Assembly (NCBI RefSeq): GCF_003610535.1
Contig: NZ_RAPN01000001.1
Location: 1,723,320 to 1,787,319, forward strand
Source of the DNA: Mangrovibacterium diazotrophicum
GTDB lineage: Bacteria; Bacteroidota; Bacteroidia; Bacteroidales; Prolixibacteraceae
DNA length: 64,000 bases
Direction: 5' to 3'
A program made the position numbers and the translations under genes. How positions within the stretch are numbered: position 1 is the stretch's first letter; each line of letters opens with the position of its first letter. Below, piece by piece: positions 1 to 6,950 of the stretch. The notes beneath the pieces are model-generated. The model had not been told where the DNA came from. It did not search any database and saw nothing but the letters and a program-made list of their open reading frames with translations.

Positions 1-213
1 ACGACCAATGCAGAGGTCGATCTTTTTATTCGTGCTTTGCGAAGCATTATCGCCAACATCGAAAAATACCGCCACAATTACGAGCCAGTGCCACGCACCA
101 ATACTTACCGGCACAAGCACGAAAAAAATTACACCCAAATTGTTGACCATTGGTTTCAGCTAAAACCCGTTGAGGCGCCCCAAACAGCGAGCGATCCAGG
201 CAGGAACCGTTGA
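1..213 (+). CDS. C-terminal end of a probable class V aminotransferase/cysteine desulfurase-like PLP enzyme (partial)
   Basis: An open frame enters from the left edge in frame 1 and stops at TGA 211-213, leaving about 70 residues. The visible start, TNAEVDLFIRALRSI, resembles the last helix of fold-type I PLP enzymes of the aminotransferase class V/cysteine desulfurase group, where an EVD.FI.AL pattern closes the small domain. A polar tail rich in His, Tyr and Arg follows. The catalytic lysine and PLP pocket lie outside the window, so the assignment rests on this short pattern alone. The next gene is convergent and its stop begins two bases later. Confidence 0.45.
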   Translation, partial: TTNAEVDLFIRALRSIIANIEKYRHNYEPVPRTNTYRHKHEKNYTQIVDHWFQLKPVEAPQTASDPGRNR

Positions 214-214
214 C

Positions 215-829
215 CTAATCCTGCCGTTTCAAAACGGATGTGAACCCATCGTCGAAAGCAGCTTCGTCGTTAGCGTATTTTACTACAAATTGCTGCAGCT
301 GTTCGGTGGGCGCAGTCAGCAGGTAGGTGCCGTCTTCGAGTTCGTAGTTGAGCTCCAACTGTCCGCTTTCGGCTAAACCTTTCAGCCAATCGGGATTGAA
401 CCACCGGATGGTCGCCCCGTCTTCATTCAAATCGAGGCGTGCAAAACTATGCACCGGAAACAGGTGTAAATCGAACAGTTCTTGCCCGTTTCCCGAATCC
501 TCGCCATATTCCTGAATGTAAAAATCGAGAAAATAAATACCTCTCAAATTGATCAGGTGGACTTTGAATTCGGACGAAGAAAATTCACTTTTCCCCTTTT
601 CGAGAAAGCGCAGCAAATAAGCCGTGCTATCGGTATTCTCGGGAATTGGCTCACCCGTGTAACCATACTCAAACTGCCAAATGCTCGTGTCCTGATCTAC
701 CCATTGACCCAGCAACAAATCGTTGGCAAACAAATCCTCCGACTTGTACAGCGGATGAACGGAAATAACCAGGCAGGAAGCAGCCAGTAAACACAGGGCG
801 ACGATTAAATACCTCGATAAATTTCTCAT
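215..829 (-). CDS. Hypothetical lipoprotein
   Basis: This encodes 204 residues from the ATG at 829. The frame is open further upstream, but this start places a lipoprotein signal peptide at the N-terminus: basic MRNLSR, a hydrophobic stretch and lipobox LAASC with Cys19. Soon after comes a VHPLYKSEDL...GQW segment, a pattern I recall at the start of uncharacterised Bacteroidota lipoproteins. The rest looks like a soluble beta-rich domain with many acidic residues. No catalytic motif is visible. It stands alone, convergent with the PLP enzyme end on its 3' side. Confidence 0.65.
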   Translation of the reverse strand: MRNLSRYLIVALCLLAASCLVISVHPLYKSEDLFANDLLLGQWVDQDTSIWQFEYGYTGEPIPENTDSTAYLLRFLEKGKSEFSSSEFKVHLINLRGIYFLDFYIQEYGEDSGNGQELFDLHLFPVHSFARLDLNEDGATIRWFNPDWLKGLAESGQLELNYELEDGTYLLTAPTEQLQQFVVKYANDEAAFDDGFTSVLKRQD

Positions 830-1234
830 AGCATTCAATTCAACGTGATTAACAGAACGTAAATCCGGTTGCAATACCGAATAATAAACTTCGTTTTCAA
901 TGACTGAAAACGAGAACCACCGGTTGCCGTAAACCTGGCATTCGATGTAGCAAGCGACCGAAAACCAGCTCGGATCGTTTAAACCGACACACTAGAATCC
1001 AAATACTTATCAAATCTAATAAAACTCACTACACCTGTTTGCCGAATTGTTATAGAACACTTACCGACACATTTTAAATTTAATTAACAAGAATAGGACT
1101 TAAGTTTAATTAATTCGTCTTATCTTTAGAATTATCAGACATGGAGATCGTTGGCCAACGCAGATTCTGATTCAACTTTCGCGGATTCTTCGTTGGCAAC
1201 GATTTAATTATTCACCTTTTAAAATTGAAACACG
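830..1234. other. Intergenic stretch with the probable leader of the 1235 peptide
   Basis: No convincing gene lies here. The left part is ordinary AT-rich sequence. A possible -7 element TATCTTTA sits at 1121-1128, followed by a strong inverted repeat (1147-1203) inside what would be the transcribed leader of the small peptide gene. Confidence 0.5.
1147..1203 (+). promoter_or_regulatory. Long inverted repeat (leader hairpin) before the small peptide gene
   Basis: The arm 1147-1160 (ATCGTTGGCCAACG) pairs with 1191-1203 (CGTTGGCAACGAT) over 13 base pairs with one bulged G, around a loop of about 30 nt. It ends 31 nt before the ATG at 1235. There is no T-tract, so it is not a terminator. A role in leader RNA structure, or as an operator, is inference. 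Confidence 0.5.
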
Positions 1235-1333
1235 ATGGTTCAAGATTACAAATTTTATTTGATGACGCCCGATGATCCACCATCGGATCCGGATGATCCG
1301 GACACAACAACCGATGACGGTGGAAAAAACTAA
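1235..1333 (+). CDS. Small acidic Asp/Pro-rich peptide (32 aa), function unknown
   Basis: ATG 1235 opens a 32-codon frame ending at TAA 1331-1333. The product starts MVQDYKFYLMTP and then becomes DDPPSDPDDPDTTTDDGGKN, so most of the C-terminal half is Asp, Pro or Thr. It has no signal peptide or Cys. Three things suggest a real gene: a strong hairpin in the upstream leader, an intrinsic terminator starting 13 nt after the stop, and position directly before a TPR-sensor kinase, mirrored by another small acidic-tailed ORF before the second kinase. I know no family for it. It could be a signalling or substrate peptide, or the relic of a longer gene. Confidence 0.5.
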   Translation: MVQDYKFYLMTPDDPPSDPDDPDTTTDDGGKN

Positions 1334-1346
1334 GACGGTAAAAACA

Positions 1347-1382
1347 AGAAGGAGTTATGAAATTCCTTCTCGTTTTTTTTTT
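1347..1382 (+). terminator. Intrinsic terminator after the small peptide
   Basis: AGAAGGA at 1347-1353 pairs with TCCTTCT at 1364-1370, followed by a run of ten T from 1373. It isolates the small peptide from the downstream kinase gene. Confidence 0.8.
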
Positions 1383-1498
1383 AACGAGACAAGCACTGAA
1401 AGAACGATCTATTTATCGTAAATATTCATCTTCGGAAAACCGAACTGCAGGGATTTTTGTATCTTAACTGCGCAAAACAGTTATAACCCACAGCTCCG

Positions 1499-3595
1499 AT
1501 GTCCAGGTATATTCAAATACTTGTTTTTCTATTCATTACACACCTGTCTCCTCCCCTTGGAGCCCGGGAAATTCATGACAGGAGTTATTTCCAAACGAGG
1601 CTGGAACAAGCCGATAGTTTATCTAAACTTAGCCTCGACAGCGCGTTGGTACTTTACAAACAGATCGCGAATGAAACAGAGCAGGCGGGTTACCAAAAAC
1701 TGAAGTGGGATGCTAAACTCAACGAAGGTACGACCTACTCCGATCTGGGAGAGAGAGACAGTGCGCTCACGATCCTTCAAACTACCCTTAAGGACATTGT
1801 TGCTAACAAGGATACCATTTATCAAATCAAGGCTTTAACAAAGCTTGGCGGATGTTATTCTGACAATTACGAATTTGAACAGGCCATTAATCATTTAGTT
1901 GCTGCCCAAAAGTTATTGAACAGCACTTCTCCTTTCGACCTCCGCTTCAATGTGCTGAACACCCTGGGGCAGGCTCACAAAAAAATGAAGGACTATAGTT
2001 CTGCCTTAACATACTACGGCCAACTAGCCAACGAATACTTTTACCAGCTCGATGATTTGGAAAAATTCTTTGTGTATATGAACACCGGAAACGTCTATGC
2101 TGAGATAAACGATCTGGAAAGCGCAGAGGAATTGTATTTGAAAGCCTATTCCGAAATTCAAAAATTAGACGAGCCCGAAAATTTGGCACTCATTACCTAT
2201 AACCTCGGGAATCTTTACTTCAAGCAGGGAAAATACAGTACATCGATTGAATATGCCCAAAAAGCCTTGGAGCGTTATACAAACATCGGGAAACAATCGT
2301 CTATTGAATTGGCTAATCGCCTATTGGGGGCAATTCAATATCGCCTTGGTAACTATCGGCGTGCAGAAAACTATTATTTTACCGCCCTCGAAATAGCCAG
2401 GGACATCCAAAATCCCAATTCAATTAAAGCTAATTACAAAAATCTATTCTCAACTTATCGGCAAATGGCCCGAGCAAACTCAGATAATAGCTTTTACGAA
2501 AAAGCTTTGGATTATCAAGGAGCCTGGAGTGAATTGAATGATAGCCTTTACCAGCAGAATTTGGCCGACCGGGTGTTGGAGCTGGAAAAAAAATACGAGA
2601 CCGATAAGAAAAATGCCCAGATTGAATTGCTGGGAAAAGAGAACCAGCTAAAAGCCGACGAACTGCTGCTCGAACGGCAAAACCAAAAGTTTATGATGGT
2701 GGTCATCGGTCTGCTGGTGATGATCATGGGGGTGGTACTGTATTTCATGGTATATTACCGCCGGGTGAATGCACAGCTGAAACGGCAAAGCCAACTCATC
2801 TTCGAACAAAAGGAACAGATCTCGAGCCAGAATGTCCAGCTGCAAAAGGCCATCAACACCCAGAACAAGTTGTTTGGCATCATTGCGCACGACCTGCGCA
2901 GTCCGCTGGTGTCGGTTTCCAATTTTGTGCGGCTGCTGAATTTCTACATCCGCGATGGCCGCTACGATTCCATTACCCGCATGGCCAAGGAAATGGACCG
3001 CAAAAACGAACAGGTGCTGGAACTGACGGACAACCTGCTGAACTGGGCCCGCAGCCAGTCGGGCGGCTTGAAAACGCGAATGGAACGTTTTAGCCTGAAC
3101 GAGATCCTGGATCAATGCTACCAGCTGTACCTGCCGATTGCCGAGCGCAAAGAAATTCAACTGCGACTGCTCGACGGCAACGACTGCCAACTGTGGGCCG
3201 ACCGCGACATGGTGCGCACCATTTGCCGCAACCTGGTGAACAACGCCCTGAAATTTACACCGCAAGAAGGAACCGTTACCATAAGCTACAGTTGCGAAGG
3301 CAACAACGCCCGCATTTCGGTCAGGGATACCGGGATGGGAATCAGTCCCGACCGCCAAAAACGCCTGTTTAATGTGAGCAAGGAAGATGTGCGCTACGGC
3401 ACCGACGGCGAAAAAAGCAGTGGCTTGGGCTTGTCGGTTTGCAAGGAGTTTTGCGACATCCTGCAAGGTAAAATTGAGGTAGAAAGTACCGAGGACGTTG
3501 GAAGTACCTTCAGTTTCACCATTCCACTTTACTCCGACGAATTACGCGAGTTAACCGAATGGCGCGAAGCTGCCGCCAAAATCAACTCCCTCTGA
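1499..3595 (+). CDS. TPR-containing sensor histidine kinase (orphan), copy 1
   Basis: A 698-residue membrane sensor kinase. The N-terminus is a signal peptide ending near LGA, then a predicted periplasmic array of TPR-like helices (about residues 30-330), a helix rich in Glu/Lys/Gln, one membrane span (about 398-420), a cytosolic coiled coil, and a HisKA domain with phospho-acceptor His464 in IIAHDLRSPL. The HATPase domain shows N-box Asn581/582 (RNLVNNALKF), DTGMGIS and SSGLGLSVCKEF. No receiver or DNA-binding domain is fused, and no response regulator gene lies nearby, so the partner is elsewhere. The closest relative in the window is the gene at 4306, most similar in the kinase half. The periplasmic TPR ligand is unknown. 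Confidence 0.93.
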   Translation: MSRYIQILVFLFITHLSPPLGAREIHDRSYFQTRLEQADSLSKLSLDSALVLYKQIANETEQAGYQKLKWDAKLNEGTTYSDLGERDSALTILQTTLKDIVANKDTIYQIKALTKLGGCYSDNYEFEQAINHLVAAQKLLNSTSPFDLRFNVLNTLGQAHKKMKDYSSALTYYGQLANEYFYQLDDLEKFFVYMNTGNVYAEINDLESAEELYLKAYSEIQKLDEPENLALITYNLGNLYFKQGKYSTSIEYAQKALERYTNIGKQSSIELANRLLGAIQYRLGNYRRAENYYFTALEIARDIQNPNSIKANYKNLFSTYRQMARANSDNSFYEKALDYQGAWSELNDSLYQQNLADRVLELEKKYETDKKNAQIELLGKENQLKADELLLERQNQKFMMVVIGLLVMIMGVVLYFMVYYRRVNAQLKRQSQLIFEQKEQISSQNVQLQKAINTQNKLFGIIAHDLRSPLVSVSNFVRLLNFYIRDGRYDSITRMAKEMDRKNEQVLELTDNLLNWARSQSGGLKTRMERFSLNEILDQCYQLYLPIAERKEIQLRLLDGNDCQLWADRDMVRTICRNLVNNALKFTPQEGTVTISYSCEGNNARISVRDTGMGISPDRQKRLFNVSKEDVRYGTDGEKSSGLGLSVCKEFCDILQGKIEVESTEDVGSTFSFTIPLYSDELRELTEWREAAAKINSL

Positions 3596-3634
3596 ACGGA
3601 GCACCCGGCAAGTATCAGTTTACTAAAAGCCGAC

Positions 3635-3680
3635 AGATTGCTTCACTGCGTTCGCAATGACGAGTATCAAGAAGCAATCT
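3635..3680. repeat. Short dispersed palindromic repeat
   Basis: AGATTGCTTC at 3635-3644 is perfectly inverted as GAAGCAATCT at 3671-3680, with CACTGCGTTCGCAATGACG just inside. I recognise this GATTGCTTC...TTCGCAATGACG wording as an intergenic repeat of the REP/MITE kind seen in many Bacteroidota genomes. No coding potential is evident. Confidence 0.6.
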
Positions 3681-3791
3681 CAAGCCCCAATCGACGAACT
3701 CCATAATTTATATTTACAAAATCTTCATCATTACTTTACAATAACAAGTCTGTTTAACCGTTCGACTATTATAGTATCAATTAAATTAATT

Positions 3792-4133
3792 ATGAAGACT
3801 TATAAACCTTATCTCGCCTTAACCAAAGGCAGTAGTGGTAACTACACCCTCGACGTGGTTTTCCAAAGCCCACGCACCCAAAACATTGTCAGCATTGCCC
3901 AGCAGGAAATTACCCAAAGCGGAAAAACCTATTGGGGCGTCATCATCAGCGTATCCACCGATATCCAGCTGATGTGCGGCCCGGAAACAAATGTGCTGTT
4001 TACTTCGGTAGAAATTGAAAGTGGCGCCAGCAGCTACGGAACCGTGAAATGCGTCGTTCAACAAACAAAATCAGCAGGATACGAGGGTGTTGACGACGAA
4101 GAAACGGATATTGACTTTGGTGACGGAGATTAG
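3792..4133 (+). CDS. Small protein with acidic C-terminus (113 aa), function unknown
   Basis: I chose the ATG at 3792 because the protein-like sequence begins there (MKTYKPYLALTKG); the in-frame extension upstream overlaps the palindromic repeat. The 113 residues look like a compact beta-rich domain with alternating hydrophobic residues, two Cys (near CGPET and KCVVQ), and a strongly acidic end, GVDDEETDIDFGDGD. No signal peptide is seen, so it is probably cytosolic or exported by an unrecognised route. A terminator starts about 20 nt after the stop. It lies between two paralogous TPR-sensor kinases, in the position the 32-residue acidic peptide takes before the first kinase. No family is recognised. 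Confidence 0.7.
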   Translation: MKTYKPYLALTKGSSGNYTLDVVFQSPRTQNIVSIAQQEITQSGKTYWGVIISVSTDIQLMCGPETNVLFTSVEIESGASSYGTVKCVVQQTKSAGYEGVDDEETDIDFGDGD

Positions 4134-4154
4134 TCATAGCCTTGAAATTTATCA

Positions 4155-4186
4155 CAAAAAAAGGGAGCTCCAGCCGCTCCTTTTTT
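4155..4186 (+). terminator. Intrinsic terminator after the 113-aa protein
   Basis: GGAGC (4164-4168) pairs with GCTCC (4176-4180), extended by flanking A and T tracts, and is followed by TTTTTT. Confidence 0.8.
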
Positions 4187-4305
4187 AGTTTCAATAAAAA
4201 CCACATTATCAACTCATTTACTGCAATATTTAATTGCCACAAAATCAAACTGAATTTGTTTTTACTATCTTCAAGCCTTTAACAATAGTCAACATCCAAT
4301 AAGCT

Positions 4306-6405
4306 ATGTTTAGGTTTCCCAAAATGCTTGCTTCACTATTGCTTCTAATTTCGGCCATTAGTGCTTCTTCTCAAGATAGCCTGATGCCAGACAGCAGTAT
4401 CTTGAGACTGCTAATTGAACAGGCAAAAACGATGGGCGATACACAATTGGACAGTGCTTTGATCTTAAACCGACAGATTGTTGTAGAAGCCGCTAAAGCA
4501 AACCTTTTACAATTGGTTTGGGATTCTCGTTATGAAGAAAGTAAGATTCTAAGCAAGCTAGGACAAAAAGATAGTGCCCTGTTTTTGCTCAATGAGCTAA
4601 TTAATGAAGCAAAAAACAAAGCTGACACTATCCAACAACTCAAAGCCTTTTCACTAAAAGCCAGTATTCAACAACGAAACTACGATTTCAAATCTGCAAT
4701 AGAAAACCTGTTGATAGCCCAGGAATTATTGTCTGCTTCAACACCTTTTGACCTGCGCTTTGATGTTTTAAACATACTTGGCCAGACACACAGAAAAATG
4801 AAGGATTATGAAAGTGCCTTGAAATATTATCGCATTCTGGAGTTAGATTTCTCGTTTCAACTCTCGAACCGCCAAAAATATTTGGTTTTCATGAATGAGG
4901 GAAATGTATATGCAGATCAAAAAGACTATTTGAAAACGGAAGAGTTTTTCCAAAAAGCGTATCAAGAATGCAAGCAGTTAGGAGAACCTGAAGAAATGGC
5001 CCAGCTCACCTACAACATGGGAGCGCTTTATTACCGTCAAAAAAAATATCCCGAGGCCTTGACGTACACCCAACAAGCACTTAGTGCTTACATCGAAATA
5101 GGAGACAAACTGCGCATCGAAAGGTGCTATCGGGTTTTAGGCGCAATACAATACGATCAGAGCAACTATTCCGGCGCTAATCAGTTTTACCTTAAAGCAC
5201 TTAAAATTGCAGAGGAGATTGAAAACCGCAAATCGATTCTCGGGAACCTCAAGAATCTTTACCTATGCAGCAGCGCAATGGCCAAAGCCAATAAAAGCCT
5301 ATCTGATTATGCCAAAGCGCTCGACTATCAAAGTGAATGGAGCGCTCTAAAAGACAGCCTCTACCAAGCTGATTTAGCGAACCAGTTACTGGAGCTGGAA
5401 AAGAAATACGAAACCGATCAAAAAAATGCAGAGATTGCCTTACTGGGCAAGGAAAACCAGTTGCAGGCCGACGAGCTGCTACTGGAACGCCAGCACCAGC
5501 TGCTGATGTGGCTGGGCATCGGGTTCCTGCTGTTGGTAATGGCAGTGGTGCTTTATTTCATGTTCTACTACCGCAAAGTGAGCGCCATGCTCAAACAACA
5601 GAGTAAACTGATTTTTGAGCAGAAAGAGCAAATTACCGACCAAAACGTGCAACTGCAAAAATCGGTGAGCACCCAGAACAAACTGTTCAGCATTATTGCG
5701 CACGACCTGCGCAGCCCATTGGTTTCGGTTTCCAATTTTGTGCAGCTACTTAACTTTTACCTCCACGACGGCCGATACGAGGATATCTCGAAAATGGCTG
5801 TCGACATGGACCGCAAAAACGAGCAGGTACTTGACCTGACCGACAACCTGCTGCTTTGGGCACAAAGCCAGTCGGGTGGGATGAACCCTCAACTGCAGCG
5901 CATTAACCTGAACGAAATTCTGGATGAATGCTATGAACTGTATCTTCCGGTTGCCATGCGAAAAGGGGTCGCCCTGGAACTAACCGATGCTGATGATTGT
6001 CAGCTTTGGGCCGACCGCGATATGGTACGCACCATCTGCCGCAACCTGATTAACAACGCGCTGAAGTTTACCCCAAAAGACGGAAAAGTGCGTATCGACT
6101 ACCGCTGCAACGAAGCGGAAGCCCGGGTTTCGGTGAGCGACACCGGGCTGGGTATCAAGCCCGAAAAGTTGCAGCGACTGTTCAGCCTTGACCGGGAAGA
6201 TGTGCGTTACGGCACCGACGGCGAAAAAAGCAGTGGATTGGGCTTGTCAGTCTGTAAGGAGTTTTGCGATATCCTGAACGGCAAAATTGACGTTACCAGC
6301 ACCGAAGGAATTGGCTCAACCTTTAGCTTTACACTGCCCAAGTATTCGGATGAATTGCAGGAACTGGCGGAGCTAAAAGCAAAGCAAGCGGCAACCGCCA
6401 GTTAA
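4306..6405 (+). CDS. TPR-containing sensor histidine kinase (orphan), copy 2
   Basis: A 699-residue paralogue of the kinase at 1499 with the same architecture: signal peptide (MFRFPKMLASLLLLISAISASS), a predicted periplasmic TPR region, a membrane span near residues 400-422, coiled coil, HisKA with phospho-acceptor His466 in IIAHDLRSPL, N-box Asn583, DTGLGIK, and SSGLGLSVCKEF. Kinase and linker are very similar to copy 1 (shared stretches such as LWADRDMVRTICRN), while the TPR half has diverged, as expected if the two sense different inputs but signal to the same or related regulators. No response regulator is adjacent. It likely has its own promoter, because a terminator closes the preceding small gene. 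Confidence 0.93.
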   Translation: MFRFPKMLASLLLLISAISASSQDSLMPDSSILRLLIEQAKTMGDTQLDSALILNRQIVVEAAKANLLQLVWDSRYEESKILSKLGQKDSALFLLNELINEAKNKADTIQQLKAFSLKASIQQRNYDFKSAIENLLIAQELLSASTPFDLRFDVLNILGQTHRKMKDYESALKYYRILELDFSFQLSNRQKYLVFMNEGNVYADQKDYLKTEEFFQKAYQECKQLGEPEEMAQLTYNMGALYYRQKKYPEALTYTQQALSAYIEIGDKLRIERCYRVLGAIQYDQSNYSGANQFYLKALKIAEEIENRKSILGNLKNLYLCSSAMAKANKSLSDYAKALDYQSEWSALKDSLYQADLANQLLELEKKYETDQKNAEIALLGKENQLQADELLLERQHQLLMWLGIGFLLLVMAVVLYFMFYYRKVSAMLKQQSKLIFEQKEQITDQNVQLQKSVSTQNKLFSIIAHDLRSPLVSVSNFVQLLNFYLHDGRYEDISKMAVDMDRKNEQVLDLTDNLLLWAQSQSGGMNPQLQRINLNEILDECYELYLPVAMRKGVALELTDADDCQLWADRDMVRTICRNLINNALKFTPKDGKVRIDYRCNEAEARVSVSDTGLGIKPEKLQRLFSLDREDVRYGTDGEKSSGLGLSVCKEFCDILNGKIDVTSTEGIGSTFSFTLPKYSDELQELAELKAKQAATAS

Positions 6406-6519
6406 AACAGGCAGTTTAAAATCCAGTCTATCCAATACCAACCAACTTGGTTCAATCTGTATTTTAATTAAAGCCAGAACCCGGCACGTCAATGACTAAA
6501 TGGCTTATCAGCCGGATTT

Positions 6520-6563
6520 TACTTTTTGTCTTGCCACAAAAAGTAAACAAAAAAGTCAAGGCT
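6520..6563. repeat. Palindromic dispersed repeat
   Basis: TACTTTTTGT (6520-6529) is perfectly inverted as ACAAAAAGTA (6536-6545) around CTTGCC, followed by a GTCAAGGCTG tail. I recall this arrangement as a recurrent intergenic repeat in Bacteroidota; copy number here is untested. Confidence 0.5.
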
Positions 6564-6691
6564 GATTTTTATCTGTAATAGAAACGGAGAAACAGCTTCG
6601 GAATCGGTTAAAAGAAGACTTTCAAAACAAAAATACACTTCCTCATAACTCTCCCCTGAATTGAACCAATCCTACGGATCGTTTTAATTCT

Positions 6692-6750
6692 ATCCCCTCT
6701 CTGCGGGCAGAGAGGGGTGGCGCGAGCTCTGCGAACGACGGGGTTAGTCA
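6692..6750. repeat. GC-rich palindromic repeat
   Basis: CCCCTCTCTG (6694-6703) is inverted as CAGAGAGGGG (6708-6717), followed by GTGGCGCGAGC and GAACGACGGGGTTAGTC. This wording resembles a common Bacteroidota intergenic repeat. Its GC content stands out from the flanks. Confidence 0.55.
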
Positions 6751-6950
6751 AAAAATAGCTTATTCTGAATACTCGATCGAAAACCGATAGGCAGGCAGCA
6801 ATCGCCCATTGATCAATCAGTAGTGATACCACCCTTTCTCCACTTCCCAGTGCTCAATGCTCAGTTCTCTTCCTTTCGTGCATCGAATTTTAGGCAACTA
6901 GCTTCAGAAAAAATCCGGAGCTAATCATCCGATGACTCATTGGGCAAAGC

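Larger units (their letters stand above)
6406..6950. other. Intergenic region with dispersed repeats
   Basis: No supportable gene lies in these 545 bases. The region holds two palindromic repeat units (6520-6563 and 6692-6750) separated by ordinary AT-rich sequence. The short open frames across it run through the palindromes and are not credible. Confidence 0.6.

Noticed and set aside
2648-3466. Long minus-strand frame of 272 codons inside the first kinase gene
   Set aside because: Antisense shadow of the GC-rich kinase domain; the plus-strand frame has all kinase motifs.
6608-6832. 74-codon minus-strand frame in the kinase/peptidase gap
   Set aside because: It crosses the palindromic repeat at 6692-6750, so the frame is produced by the repeat.
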